From Clostridiales bacterium (GTDB lineage Bacteria; Bacillota; Clostridia; Christensenellales; Aristaeellaceae), in the NCBI GenBank assembly GCA_012728815.1, contig JAAYEI010000060.1:1-64000 (forward strand): 64,000 nt of DNA. Reading direction: 5' to 3'. The notes under the pieces are model-generated. The model was not told the origin of the DNA, ran no database searches, and saw only the letters and a list, made by a program, of their open reading frames with translations. Both the position numbers and the translations under genes were made by a program. Numbering within the stretch: the first letter of the stretch is position 1; each line of letters begins with the position of its first letter. This document shows, piece by piece, positions 41,469 through 50,858 of the stretch.

Positions 41469-42554
41469 TTAGGAACGTTTGTAAAAGGGCAGCTGGACCA
41501 CCTGGGCCTTGAGCCGCCTGCCGCGCACATCAATCTCCACCGCTGTGCCCACCTCCGCCACCGCGCGGTCCACCAGCGCCATGGCCGAAGCCTTGTTGGT
41601 GTAAGGCAGCAGGGTGCCGCTGGTGGTGATGCCCACCTCCTGGCCATCATGATAGACTGTGCCATTCTCCCGGGCGATGCCCCGGTCGGTGAGGGTCAGC
41701 CCTACGCGCACCCGGGCTGGTTCGCCCAGCTGCTGCAAGGCCTGCTTGCCGATGAAATCCGGCTTGTCCATTTTGACAAACATGTCAAGCCCTGCCATCA
41801 GGGGGGTGATGTCATCCGTCATCTCATGCCCATACAGCGGCATGCCGGCCTCCAGGCGCAGGGTGTCCCTGGCGCCCAGGCCACAGGGGATGAGCCCTTC
41901 CTCCCTGCCCGCCTTGAGCAGCGCGCGGGCCAGTTCCACAACCTTGTCCGGCGCGCAGTACAGCTCGTAGCCCAGTTCCCCGGTGTAGCCGGTGCGGGAC
42001 ACCAGGCAGGGGACGCCGGCCACCTGCAAATCGCGCACAAAGCTGTAATAGCGGGTGGGCAGGCGGGCTTCATCGGTCAATTTGCTGATGACCTGCTTGG
42101 CTTTGGGGCCCTGCAGCGCCAGCTGGGCATAGTCGTGTGACTGGTCAATAATCTCCACCTGGCCTGTGGCGTGCTCCTTGAACCACGCGTAGTCCTTGTC
42201 CTTGTTGGCGGCGTTTACCACCAGCAGGTACTCCTCCTGGCTGAACTTGTACACGATTAGGTCATCCACAATGCCGCCCTGCTTGTTGCAGATGGGGCTG
42301 TAGCGCACGCGGCCGTCCTCCAGGTCAGCAAAATCATTGGTGAGCAGGCGCTGCAGGTTGTCCAGCGCGTCCTTGCCGCGAAAGAGGATCTCCCCCATGT
42401 GGGATACATCAAACAGGCCACAGGCGGTGCGGACGGCCATGTGCTCCTTGATGAGGCCGGTCTCGTACTGCACTGGGAGCAGGTAGCCAGCGAAGGGCAC
42501 AATTTTGCCCCCTAGCTCCAGGTGCAGGTCATACAGCGGTGTCTTCTTTTCCAT
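41469..42554 (-). CDS. gcvT: Aminomethyltransferase (glycine cleavage T protein)
   Basis: 361 residues. Releases ammonia and passes the methylene group to tetrahydrofolate. The catalytic region with MGEILFRGKDAL near residue 55, SRTGYTGELGYELYC and the C-terminal barrel (PYTNKASAMALVD) fit GcvT. ATG 42554 has AAAGGAGCG upstream. It is the first gene of gcvT-H-PA-PB, directly under control of the glycine riboswitch. Confidence 0.96.
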   Translation of the reverse strand: MEKKTPLYDLHLELGGKIVPFAGYLLPVQYETGLIKEHMAVRTACGLFDVSHMGEILFRGKDALDNLQRLLTNDFADLEDGRVRYSPICNKQGGIVDDLIVYKFSQEEYLLVVNAANKDKDYAWFKEHATGQVEIIDQSHDYAQLALQGPKAKQVISKLTDEARLPTRYYSFVRDLQVAGVPCLVSRTGYTGELGYELYCAPDKVVELARALLKAGREEGLIPCGLGARDTLRLEAGMPLYGHEMTDDITPLMAGLDMFVKMDKPDFIGKQALQQLGEPARVRVGLTLTDRGIARENGTVYHDGQEVGITTSGTLLPYTNKASAMALVDRAVAEVGTAVEIDVRGRRLKAQVVQLPFYKRS

Positions 42555-42579
42555 AAGCGCTCCTTTATTTTATCTGATA

Positions 42580-42609
42580 ACAGAGGCACGCGCAAGCGCA
42601 TGCCTCTGT
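42580..42609 (-). promoter_or_regulatory. Strong hairpin in the gcvT leader (expression platform)
   Basis: A 14-base arm on each side (42580-42593, 42596-42609; about 13 bp with one G-T pair) lies between the aptamer and the gcvT ribosome site. No T-run follows (TATCAGAT), so a classical terminator is doubtful. It could act by hiding or exposing the ribosome site 15 bases downstream, or by another mode. Confidence 0.6.
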
Positions 42610-42683
42610 CTGTTGACCTTCAGGATTCCCCCGGGAACGGGGTTGCCTGGCCGGTGCATCACTGCTTTTCAGAGTTTCGTCCC

Positions 42684-42753
42684 AACCCGGTCTGCTTGCC
42701 TGAGAGATTTCGCATTCCCCTTCGGCGCCGCTTGGCGCGGTCTCTCCCGGGTT
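42684..42753 (-). ncRNA. Glycine riboswitch aptamer
   Basis: On the minus strand, P1 is formed by AACCCGG (42747-42753) and CCGGGTT (42684-42690). Inside are the conserved GGGAGAG, GCCGAAGGGG and ATCTCTCAGGCAA elements of glycine aptamers. Only one full aptamer is seen; the following GGGACGAAACTCTGAAAAGC (42664-42683) may be a degenerate partner. It lies 15 bases after the ftsZ stop and ahead of gcvT. No separate promoter is obvious. Confidence 0.88.
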
Positions 42754-42768
42754 GATCAACCGATTTAT

Positions 42769-44133
42769 TTACTTCTTGACACCGCGGCGCAGGTAGGCGG
42801 GCACGCCCAGGTCATCCTTCTCAGCCTGGGAGGGCTGCTGGGGCTGGTAGCCCGCGGGCTGCGGCGGCGTCTGGGGAGGAACCTGCTGCTGGTAGGGGCT
42901 TTGGTACTGGGGCGGCTGCGGGTAAGCTGGTGCCGGCTGGGGCGCGCCGATGGCGCCGCCATAGGGCTGTGGCGCAGGACGGCTGGCGCCAGGGAAGTAG
43001 GAGGCCTCCTGGTTGTCATAAAGGCTGGACACGCCCGGCGCCTCAAAGCCCGGGGTCTCCTGCCGCTCCAGCGGCTGACGGTTCTCATAGGGGTTCATGG
43101 CCGCCGTGGCGCTGCCATAGGGCACCGAGGCGCGGAACGGCTTCTTGCGGGCCTCCCGGGTGGGGAAGGCGGCCTTCTCAAACCCGGTGGCGATGACGGT
43201 GATGTGAATCTCATCCTTGAGGCTGGGGTCAATGCCCGCGCCAAAGATGATGTTGGCCTCGCTGTCGGCGCTCTCCTGCACCAGGCGGGCGGCCTCGTTG
43301 ATCTCCAGAATGCCGATGTCCTCGCTGCCCGTGATGTTGATGAGCAGCGCACGGGCGCCGTCAATCTTGGTTTCAAGCAGGGGGCTGGCGATGGCAGCCT
43401 TGGCCGCGTCCTGGGTGCGGTTTTCGCCGCTGCCCACGCCAATGCCGATGTGGGCCATGCCGCCGGACTCCATCACGGTCTTGACATCGGCAAAGTCCAG
43501 GTTGATCAGGGCTGGCAGGGCAATCAGGTCGGAAATGCCCTGGATGCCCTGGCGCAGCACGTCGTCCGCCACGCGGAAGGCCTCCAGCATGGAGGTGCCG
43601 CGCGCCACCACTTCCAGCAGCCGGTCATTGGGAATGACCACCAGGGTATCCACAAACTGCTTGAGCTCGTTGATGCCCGCCTCGGCGTTGCGCATGCGCT
43701 GCTTGCCCTCGAACTGAAAGGGCTTGGTGACCACGGCGATGGTGAGGCAATTGAGGTCCCGCGCAATGTCCGCCACAATGGGGGCAGCGCCGGTGCCAGT
43801 GCCCCCGCCCATGCCGGCGGTGACGAAAACCAGGTCAGCGCCTTTGAGATGCTGGGCGATCTCCTCCCGGCTCTCCTCCGCCGCGCGCTTGCCGATCTCC
43901 GGCACCGCGCCGGCGCCCAGGCCTTTGGTGAGCTTTTCGCCGATCTGCAGCTTCTTGTCCGCCTTTGAGGCGGTCAGCGCCTGGAGGTCGGTGTTGATGG
44001 CGATAAACTCCACACCCTTGAGGCCCGCGTCCACCATGCGGTTGACCGCGTTGGCGCCGCCGCCGCCGCAACCCACCACTTTTATGGAAGCGAAATTGTT
44101 GGTGATTTCAGGCTCCACCTGCTTGACCTGCAT
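42769..44133 (-). CDS. ftsZ: Cell division protein FtsZ
   Basis: Tubulin-like GTPase that forms the division ring. 454 residues, longer than usual because of a Pro/Gln-rich linker (about 355-438). The tubulin signature [12 protein letters not shown] is at about 107-118 and the T7 loop NLDFADV at 213-219. The C-terminal peptide [15 protein letters not shown] is the tail that binds FtsA and other partners. ATG 44133 follows AAGGGGGG; the upstream in-frame stretch overlaps ftsA. No terminator lies between ftsZ and the glycine riboswitch. Confidence 0.97.
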   Translation of the reverse strand: MQVKQVEPEITNNFASIKVVGCGGGGANAVNRMVDAGLKGVEFIAINTDLQALTASKADKKLQIGEKLTKGLGAGAVPEIGKRAAEESREEIAQHLKGADLVFVTAGMGGGTGTGAAPIVADIARDLNCLTIAVVTKPFQFEGKQRMRNAEAGINELKQFVDTLVVIPNDRLLEVVARGTSMLEAFRVADDVLRQGIQGISDLIALPALINLDFADVKTVMESGGMAHIGIGVGSGENRTQDAAKAAIASPLLETKIDGARALLINITGSEDIGILEINEAARLVQESADSEANIIFGAGIDPSLKDEIHITVIATGFEKAAFPTREARKKPFRASVPYGSATAAMNPYENRQPLERQETPGFEAPGVSSLYDNQEASYFPGASRPAPQPYGGAIGAPQPAPAYPQPPQYQSPYQQQVPPQTPPQPAGYQPQQPSQAEKDDLGVPAYLRRGVKK

Positions 44134-44164
44134 GGTATGCCCCCCTTGTTTTGTTCTGTGTTTG

Positions 44165-45343
44165 TCAGCCATTGAGCAGCCCGCGGATAAAACCGCGCAG
44201 CCCGCCCTGGCTCGCGTTGGCGGTGTTCTTGGTATCAATAATCAAATCCAGCAGCCCCAGGGAGCTGGAATAGATGGCGCTGGACAGCTTGACCGCCTTG
44301 CGGGGCAGCTCGCGCACCGGGCGCTCCATTTTCTCGGAAAGGAACTCGCGCCCGCCCTTGTTGATGGCCAGGCCGCCGCCAGTCAAATACACCGGGGACC
44401 AGTTGCCCAGGCGCACGCCAGACTCCTTGACGGCATTCAGGATGGCTTCGGCAATCTCATCCGCGCGGGGCAGCAGGATCTCTGACACCTTGTCGCGGCT
44501 GAAGGTCTGGGTGGCGCCGTTTGACAGCAGCACGTCAAAGCTGTTCTTCGTGCTGCCCTGGCCAAACTCGAACCCGCGCTTGACCTGCTCGGCGCTGTCC
44601 AGCGGAATCTCCAGCCCATAGGCCAGGTCGGCCGCGATGTGGCCACCGCCCAGGGGCAGGTTTTTGTGGAAGATGATGGCATCCCCCTCCACCGCCATGA
44701 TGTCGGTGTTCAGGTAGCCAATGTCAATCAGCAGCGCGGTGCGGTCACGGTCGGTCTCGGAGATGAAGAGCATGGCCTCCCCCATGAGGGTGGAGAAAAA
44801 GCCCGCTGCCGTCTTGCCGACGGCCAGCAGGCGCTGGGTGATGTCCTCAATGAAGAAGCGGTCTGCCACCACATAGGAAATCAGCGCGCGCAGCTCGTTG
44901 CCGTGCTGGTTGAGCGGCTCCAGGGTTTTCTTTCCGTCATCCACCACAAACCAGGCCGGGCTGCGGTGGATGGGGGTGCCGGGCACGCCCTGCACCTGCT
45001 CATCGGCCAGGGTGAAGAGGGCGGCGATGTCCCGGCTGGTGACATGCGGGGCGGCGCCCTGCAAATCCACCTTGACCTCAAAGGAATAGACCTTGGAGAA
45101 CTGACCGGGCACACCGGCATAAACCGTTTTGACGGAGGAGCGTGCCTGCTCCTCCGCGGTGGCGATGGCGGTGGCCATGGCGTCATTGACCATGGCGCCG
45201 TTGTTCCAGCGGGCGTTGGCATAGCCGTCATAGGGCGTGGTGCCCGCGCCGATGATGTCGCAGCGCTGGCGGGAACTGACCTCGGCCACCAGGGCAACAA
45301 TTTTGCTGGTGCCAAAGTCTATGACGCTGATCGTGCTCCTCAT
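44165..45343 (-). CDS. ftsA: Cell division protein FtsA
   Basis: Actin-like tether that binds FtsZ to the membrane. 392 residues. The phosphate loop [15 protein letters not shown] (about 7-21), 1C domain, and phosphate 2/adenosine motifs ([21 protein letters not shown]) are present. The C-terminal [12 protein letters not shown] can form the amphipathic membrane helix. ATG 45343 has GGAGAG upstream; the longer frame to 45415 lacks support and overlaps the promoter leader. It is divergent in sequence from Bacillus FtsA but sits directly before ftsZ. Confidence 0.92.
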   Translation of the reverse strand: MRSTISVIDFGTSKIVALVAEVSSRQRCDIIGAGTTPYDGYANARWNNGAMVNDAMATAIATAEEQARSSVKTVYAGVPGQFSKVYSFEVKVDLQGAAPHVTSRDIAALFTLADEQVQGVPGTPIHRSPAWFVVDDGKKTLEPLNQHGNELRALISYVVADRFFIEDITQRLLAVGKTAAGFFSTLMGEAMLFISETDRDRTALLIDIGYLNTDIMAVEGDAIIFHKNLPLGGGHIAADLAYGLEIPLDSAEQVKRGFEFGQGSTKNSFDVLLSNGATQTFSRDKVSEILLPRADEIAEAILNAVKESGVRLGNWSPVYLTGGGLAINKGGREFLSEKMERPVRELPRKAVKLSSAIYSSSLGLLDLIIDTKNTANASQGGLRGFIRGLLNG

Positions 45344-45430
45344 CGGATATCTCTCCATTTCTTGCGCTTCTCCCCGGCTCTTTGCCCACAGCCCTGGAAA
45401 AACGCAGCATAACATCGCATGGTTTGATTT

Positions 45431-45459
45431 ATTGTAACCTTTTTGTGATATCTATGCAA
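45431..45459 (-). promoter_or_regulatory. Promoter of ftsA-ftsZ
   Basis: On the minus strand: TTGCAT (45454-45459), a 17-bp spacer, TACAAT (45431-45436). The leader is about 80 nt. The 105-bp gap between divIB and this promoter shows no terminator. Confidence 0.82.
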
Positions 45460-45540
45460 GCCTTTTCAAGCATTCCCGGCTTTTTGACGGGAAGGGGGCC
45501 GGGCAGGGCGCGCGAAGGCAGCGGGGCAGCCCCCGCCGGC

Positions 45541-46446
45541 CTACTCGGTGGCGCGGTAGGTGGCCTCGCCCGGGCGTGCAGCCTCAATGATGCCGCTGGT
45601 GATGCCTTCCCGGCGCAGCGCGTTGACGACGGTGGCGACTGTGCCAATTTTGGCGTGCATCCAGGTGCTGTCGCCCAGGTTGATGCTGAAGCCGTCCCGG
45701 GTGTGGATGGACAGGTTGAGGCTTTGGGCGATGTCCAGGCTGGTCACCTGGGTTTCAAAGCCCCATTGGGCCAGCTCCTGCAGCAGTGTCACCAAGGTAT
45801 CCTGCTGGACCGGGTCAGTGGTGGCGGGCAGGGCCCCCACGGCCTGCTGGCCCCAGACTGCCAGGCCATTGACCAGCATCAGGCCGGTGCCGTCCTTCAG
45901 CTCGCGGGTCTGCTCCAGGATGAGGCCATCCTGCGCCAGCACATAGCCCACGCCCAGGTGGGTAAAGAAGGCGAAGGGGTAGCGCTCCACGACCCGGAGG
46001 TGCAGCTTGTTGGGGAAGACCTTCTCCAACCCCTCAAAGACCAGGTAGCGGTTGGCGTTGACAGCCTGCCTGATCTGCTCTTCCTTGATGGTCCAGTAAA
46101 AAAGGCCGCGGTCCGCGCCTGCCGCGCGCGCCACCTGCTGCGCGCTGAGCTGCCGGTTGCCAAAGACAACCACCTCCCGGATGGAGAACACCTGGTAGCG
46201 CAGCACCAGGGCCAGGGCGGCCAACACCAGCAGGATCACCAGCAACCGGGGAATCCGGCCAGACAGTGGCCGCTCCGGCAGGCTGTCTTCCGCCTCGGGG
46301 AACGGGTCCTGATGGGGTTGCGGCCAGCCGGGCTGCTGGCCGTCATCATATTCTTGAGGGCCAGGCTGGGCCGGGGCGGCTTCGTATGGCAGCTGCTGGT
46401 TGCCCTGTGGCGGCAGGCCGGTGTCCGGCGGGCGCGGCGGCTGCAT
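45541..46446 (-). CDS. divIB: Cell division protein DivIB/FtsQ
   Basis: 301 residues. A Pro/Gln-rich cytoplasmic head (1-62), one membrane helix (about 66-84), a POTRA domain (about 88-160, VFSIREVVVFGNRQLSAQQV) and the beta domain. With FtsL it forms the FtsQLB-like regulator of septal wall synthesis. It starts two bases after murD. The partner DivIC/FtsB is not in the window. Confidence 0.88.
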   Translation of the reverse strand: MQPPRPPDTGLPPQGNQQLPYEAAPAQPGPQEYDDGQQPGWPQPHQDPFPEAEDSLPERPLSGRIPRLLVILLVLAALALVLRYQVFSIREVVVFGNRQLSAQQVARAAGADRGLFYWTIKEEQIRQAVNANRYLVFEGLEKVFPNKLHLRVVERYPFAFFTHLGVGYVLAQDGLILEQTRELKDGTGLMLVNGLAVWGQQAVGALPATTDPVQQDTLVTLLQELAQWGFETQVTSLDIAQSLNLSIHTRDGFSINLGDSTWMHAKIGTVATVVNALRREGITSGIIEAARPGEATYRATE

Positions 46447-46448
46447 GG

Positions 46449-47852
46449 CTACCCCTCCCCCTGCCCAAGCCGCTGCACCAGCTGCTTGAACACCTGCCCG
46501 CGCTGCTCATAGTTCTCAAACATGTCAAAAGAGGAGCAGGCCGGGGAAAACAGCACGCAGCCGCCCGGCCGCGCCAGCCGGTGCGCCTGGTGAACCGCGT
46601 CCTCCAGGCTGTCTGCATGGCTGATAGCGTCATAGCCCGCGCCCCGCAAGGCCGCCTCAATCGTGGGCGCGGTCTGCCCCAGCAGCACCACCTGGTGGAT
46701 GAGGCCGGATTGGACGACGGTGGCTGCCAGCGCGTCAAAGGGCAGCTGCTTGTCATAGCCCCCGGCAATCAGCACGGTGGGCCGGTCCATGGCTTCCACC
46801 GCGCGCATGGTGGACTCGGGGTTGGTGCCCTTGGAGTCGTTCAGCCACACCACCTGATTCACCCGGGCGGTGAACTCAATGCGGTGCTCCACCCCGGCGA
46901 AGTTCTTCAGCGCGTAGGCAATGACCGGCAGGGGGATGCCCCAGCGCACGGCCAGGGCGGTTGCAGCCAGCGCGTTGCCATAGTTGTGGTGGCCGGGAAT
47001 CTTCAGGTCCCTGGCCGCGCACAGCACACGGTCCTGCCCGGCCTCCCGCCAGATGATCTGGCCATCCTGCAGCACCGCGCCCTCCGGAATGGCGCCGCTG
47101 CTTGAGAACCAGGTCACCTGAGCTGGCAGGCCTGGCGCCAGTGCGGCCACCTGCGGGTCATCGGCGTTGAGCACGGTGATGTCCCCCGGGCGCTGGGCCA
47201 CAAACAGCGAGCGCTTCAAGGCGATGTAGGTGTCCATGCTGTGGTGGCGGTCCAGATGGTCCGGGGTGATGTTGAGCATGGCGGCGGCCTGCGGGCGAAA
47301 GCCATCGGCGGTCTCCAGCTGGAAGCTGGACACCTCGACGATGAGCACCTCCTCCTCCCGCGCGCGCAGCACAGCGGCGGACAGCGGGTACCCGATGTTG
47401 CCGGCCACCTGCGCCACCAACCCGGCCTGGTTGAAGATTTCACCCAGCAGGGACACGGTGGTGGTCTTGCCGTTTGTGCCGCTCACCGCCAGCAGGCGCT
47501 GGGTGGCGCAGCCCGCGGCAAAGGCCAGCTCACCGGTAACCGGCAGCCCCGCTTCCCTTGCGGCCAGCACCAGCGGGCTGTCCACCGGAATGCCTGGGCT
47601 GATCAACAGCACCTGGGCACGGGCAAGCAGGGGCAGCGCGGGCTGACCCAGCAGCAGCTCAAGGCGCTCATGCCGCAGCAATTCCTGCGGCAGGCTGTCA
47701 AAGGCGGTGAGGGGCTTGTCATCATGCAGCAGCACCCTGGCGCCCAGGGCCAGCAGCAGCTGGGTCGCGGCCAGGCCACTGCGCGCGGCGCCGGCTACCA
47801 GCACAGTCTTGCCAGCATATTGCTTGACTGCTTCAGGATTGAAGGGGGGCAT
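46449..47852 (-). CDS. murD: UDP-N-acetylmuramoyl-L-alanine--D-glutamate ligase
   Basis: 467 residues. Adds D-glutamate to UDP-MurNAc-L-Ala in the cytoplasm. The N-terminal Rossmann-like VLVAGAARSGLAATQLL, the ATP loop SGTNGKTTT (about 126-134), and the C-terminal LNDSKGTNPESTM, typical of MurD, are all present. It lies 11 bases after mraY. Confidence 0.95.
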   Translation of the reverse strand: MPPFNPEAVKQYAGKTVLVAGAARSGLAATQLLLALGARVLLHDDKPLTAFDSLPQELLRHERLELLLGQPALPLLARAQVLLISPGIPVDSPLVLAAREAGLPVTGELAFAAGCATQRLLAVSGTNGKTTTVSLLGEIFNQAGLVAQVAGNIGYPLSAAVLRAREEEVLIVEVSSFQLETADGFRPQAAAMLNITPDHLDRHHSMDTYIALKRSLFVAQRPGDITVLNADDPQVAALAPGLPAQVTWFSSSGAIPEGAVLQDGQIIWREAGQDRVLCAARDLKIPGHHNYGNALAATALAVRWGIPLPVIAYALKNFAGVEHRIEFTARVNQVVWLNDSKGTNPESTMRAVEAMDRPTVLIAGGYDKQLPFDALAATVVQSGLIHQVVLLGQTAPTIEAALRGAGYDAISHADSLEDAVHQAHRLARPGGCVLFSPACSSFDMFENYEQRGQVFKQLVQRLGQGEG

Positions 47853-47863
47853 CAGGCGCGGCC

Positions 47864-48850
47864 TCAGGGCGCCAGGGGCAGCGCGGCCAGCGCGCCCAGC
47901 ACGCTCAGCGCCAGGATGAGCAGGGTGTAGCGGCGCGCGATGGTGTTCTCGCTCCAGCCGTTCATCTCAAAATGGTGGTGAATGGGCGACATTTTGATCA
48001 GCCGCTTGCCCCCGGTGAGCTTGTAGTAGCCACGCTGGGCAATGACGGAGAGGGAAGACAGGATCATGGTGAAGCACAGCGGCAGCAGCCAAAGCTGCAG
48101 TCGCAGCAGCATGGTTGCGCCAGTCAGCAGGCTGCCGATGAACATGGACCCGGTATCCCCCATGTAGATGCGGGCCGGGTGCTGGTTGAAGAACAGGAAG
48201 CCCAGGCAGGCGCCGGTCAGCGCGAAGCAGGCGTAGGCAATGGAGGGGTCTGACAGGCTGCCCCCCCGCGTGATGAGCGCGATGGCGCCCAGCGCAGCGC
48301 TCCCCGCCATGGTGACCGAGGACATCAGGCCGTCCACACCGTCCTGCAGGTTGGCGGAGTTGGTCATGAACACGTACAGCAGCGTCATCAGCGGCACATA
48401 GGCGTAGGACAGGTCCCAGGTGGCGCGGGTAAAGGGCAGGTGGATGGCGGTGCCCAGCAAACTGGCGGTGGTCAGTGAAAAAACCAGGCCCACCAGGAAC
48501 TGGCCAATCAGCTTGTAGCGGGGAAGCAGCCCATCATGGTGCTGGCGCACATCCTTGATGAAATCATCCGCAAAGCCAATGCCCAGCCCGCCAAAGGCGG
48601 CCACCATGAGCAGCAGCACATGCATGACGTTGCCGGCAATCTGGCTGATGAGCAGCGCGGCCACCAGCACCGCGAACGCGATCACGAGACCACCCATGTT
48701 GGGCGGCTTTTCTTTCTTCTTCTTGAAGGAGTCCGGCCCCAGGTCGTAGCCAGGCTGGATCATGCCCCGGTCCTTCATGAAACGGATAAAGCCGGGCATG
48801 ACCAGCAGCACGATGACCAGCGCGATGCCCGCGCTCAGCAGCTCAAGCAC
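47864..48850 (-). CDS. mraY: Phospho-N-acetylmuramoyl-pentapeptide-transferase
   Basis: 328 residues, about ten membrane helices. Transfers phospho-MurNAc-pentapeptide to undecaprenyl phosphate, making lipid I. Conserved active-site blocks are visible: PPNMGGL, FADDFIK, NLQDGVDGL, MGDTGSMFIG and SPIHHHFE. It overlaps murE by eight bases. The loop before NLQDG (TNSA) differs slightly from the common TNAV. Confidence 0.95.
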   Translation of the reverse strand: MLELLSAGIALVIVLLVMPGFIRFMKDRGMIQPGYDLGPDSFKKKKEKPPNMGGLVIAFAVLVAALLISQIAGNVMHVLLLMVAAFGGLGIGFADDFIKDVRQHHDGLLPRYKLIGQFLVGLVFSLTTASLLGTAIHLPFTRATWDLSYAYVPLMTLLYVFMTNSANLQDGVDGLMSSVTMAGSAALGAIALITRGGSLSDPSIAYACFALTGACLGFLFFNQHPARIYMGDTGSMFIGSLLTGATMLLRLQLWLLPLCFTMILSSLSVIAQRGYYKLTGGKRLIKMSPIHHHFEMNGWSENTIARRYTLLILALSVLGALAALPLAP

Positions 48851-50318
48851 CGTGATGGCCCTCCGTTTTCATCTGCGCAACCAGCTCAGCCACGATGGCC
48901 TTCTCATTGAAGGGCCGCTTGATGCCGGCGATCTCCTGGTAGGTCTCGTGCCCCTTGCCGGCCAGCAGCACCACATCGCCCGCCTGGGCGATTTCCAGCG
49001 CATGGCGGATGGCCTGGCGGCGGTTCTCTATCACCTCATAGCGCCCGCCAGTGGGCTTGATGCCTTCCTCGATGGCGTCGAGAATCTCCAGCGGGTCCTC
49101 CGCCCGGGGATTGTCGCTGGTGAGGATGGACAGGTCCGCCAAGCGCCCGGCAATCGCGCCCATGAGCGGGCGCTTGCCGTGGTCGCGGTCCCCCCCACAG
49201 CCAAAGACCACAATGAGCCGGCCTTTGAGGAACTCACGGATGGCGCACAAAATGTTTTCCAGGGCATCCGGAGAATGGGAGTAATCCAGCACCACCTTGT
49301 AGTCGGTGTGGGTGTCCAGCACCTCGGCGCGTCCGGGCACACTGCTGACGCTCTCCAGCGCCTGGCAGATCGCCTCCGGCTCCGCCCCCATGATCAGCCC
49401 GATGCCCGCGGCGGCAATGGCGTTGTAGATATTGAACATGCCCATCAGGGACAACTTGACCGGGTAATACTTGTCATTCCACAGGCTGAGCAGGAAAGAG
49501 ACCCCGCCCTCCTCAATCTGGATGTCCCGTGCAAAGAGGTCGGCGTTGGTGCATATGGCGTAGCTGATTTTGGGAATGGTCAGCTCCTGGCTGAGCCGGA
49601 AGGCCCAGGTGTCGTCCAGGGAGATGATGGCGTTTTTCACCATGCCGCCCAGGAAGAAGGCGCGCTTGGCCTGGAAATAGGCCTCCATCTCGCCAAAGAA
49701 ATCCAGGTGGTCCTGGGACAGGTTGGTAAAGCAGCCCGCTTCAAAGGTCAGCCCTTCCAGGCGGCGCATGAACAGGGCATGGGCGGACACCTCCATCACC
49801 ACGGTGTGGCAGCCCGCGTCCGCCATCTGGCGCAGGGTTTTGTGCAGCTCAATGGGGTCGGGGGTGGTCAGGGTGCTGTTCACCCACTGCTGGCCGATCA
49901 TGTTGCCGGTGGTGCCAATCAGCCCCACCTTTTGACCGGAGCCCTCCAGGATGGCCTTCACCAGGTAGCTGGTGGTGGTCTTGCCCTTGGTGCCGGTGAT
50001 GCCAACCAGGCGCAGCTGCTGGTCCGCGAAGCCATAGAAGGCGCGCGCAATCAGCGCCATGGCGGCGCGGTCATCGCTGACCAGCAGCTGGGGCACGTCA
50101 AGCTGCGGCAACAGGCGGGTAACCACCAGCGCCACAGCGCCCTGGCGCACCGCCTGCTGCGCGTAGTCATGGGCATCATGGTGTGCTCCCTTGATGCAAA
50201 AAAACAGCCCCTGATCGGATGTCTCACGGCTGTCTGCGCTCAGGCTGCTGATCTCACAATCCCCGGTCAACTCCAGGGCGTATCCCAGCGCCTGTGCCGC
50301 CAGATGCGAAAGTTTCAT
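48843..50318 (-). CDS. murE: UDP-MurNAc-tripeptide synthetase, meso-DAP adding
   Basis: 491 residues. Adds the third amino acid to the muramyl peptide. The ATP loop is GTKGKTTTS (about 111-119), and the carbamylated-lysine region follows in the central domain. The DNPRAEDP motif (about 407-414) is the signature for meso-diaminopimelate, rather than lysine, as substrate. ATG 50318 follows GAGGGA. It comes directly after ftsL, where ftsI/spoVD would normally lie. Confidence 0.95.
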   Translation of the reverse strand: MKLSHLAAQALGYALELTGDCEISSLSADSRETSDQGLFFCIKGAHHDAHDYAQQAVRQGAVALVVTRLLPQLDVPQLLVSDDRAAMALIARAFYGFADQQLRLVGITGTKGKTTTSYLVKAILEGSGQKVGLIGTTGNMIGQQWVNSTLTTPDPIELHKTLRQMADAGCHTVVMEVSAHALFMRRLEGLTFEAGCFTNLSQDHLDFFGEMEAYFQAKRAFFLGGMVKNAIISLDDTWAFRLSQELTIPKISYAICTNADLFARDIQIEEGGVSFLLSLWNDKYYPVKLSLMGMFNIYNAIAAAGIGLIMGAEPEAICQALESVSSVPGRAEVLDTHTDYKVVLDYSHSPDALENILCAIREFLKGRLIVVFGCGGDRDHGKRPLMGAIAGRLADLSILTSDNPRAEDPLEILDAIEEGIKPTGGRYEVIENRRQAIRHALEIAQAGDVVLLAGKGHETYQEIAGIKRPFNEKAIVAELVAQMKTEGHHGA

Positions 50319-50340
50319 ACAGTTCCCTCATGAAGGTGAT

Positions 50341-50835
50341 TTAATGCCCGGCGCCTGTGCTGCCACGCAGCAGGCCCTGGTTCGGCGTCCCCGGCAGGCC
50401 CGCTGCCTGCAGGGCGATGGTCTCGGCCGACCCGGCCAGCCGCATGCCCAGGGACTGGACAGCGTAGTAGCAAATGCCGGACGCGTCGCTCTTTTGGTCA
50501 AACAGCTCCTGCAGGCGTTGCTGCTCCTGCCGGGCGGCCTGGTAGCGCGCGCTCAGATGAGCATACTCCGCTTCCAGGCCCTTCGTCAAGGCGAGCTTGC
50601 TGCCCACCATGAACACGCAGACCACAAAACACAGGGCCAACAGGATGCCCGCCCACTTGAGGGAAATGCTTCGCCCGGCGCGCTTGGCGCCCTTGGCGAC
50701 AAAGAGGTCACGGCCGTCCTGCTCCCCCGGGTTGTCCAGGCTGACATGGCTGGACACCATGATGTGCTCGCGCTGGGTCATGTGATTGCCCGCCAGCACA
50801 AACTGCTTGAAGGTGGCTTGCTTGGCCTGCTGCAT
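50341..50835 (-). CDS. FtsL-like division protein
   Basis: 164 residues: cytoplasmic head (1-57), one membrane helix (about 60-80), then a coiled coil (about 83-115) and a short tail. The layout and its place after mraZ fit FtsL, which is too variable for a motif-based call. It would pair with DivIB and DivIC at the septum. ATG 50835 has AAAGGA upstream. Confidence 0.78.
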   Translation of the reverse strand: MQQAKQATFKQFVLAGNHMTQREHIMVSSHVSLDNPGEQDGRDLFVAKGAKRAGRSISLKWAGILLALCFVVCVFMVGSKLALTKGLEAEYAHLSARYQAARQEQQRLQELFDQKSDASGICYYAVQSLGMRLAGSAETIALQAAGLPGTPNQGLLRGSTGAGH

Positions 50836-50858
50836 GGTCTGTCCTTTCTAAGGGGGGC

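Noticed and set aside
42580..42609. The gcvT leader hairpin as a normal terminator
   Set aside because: The stem is strong but is followed by TATCAGAT and not by a run of T.
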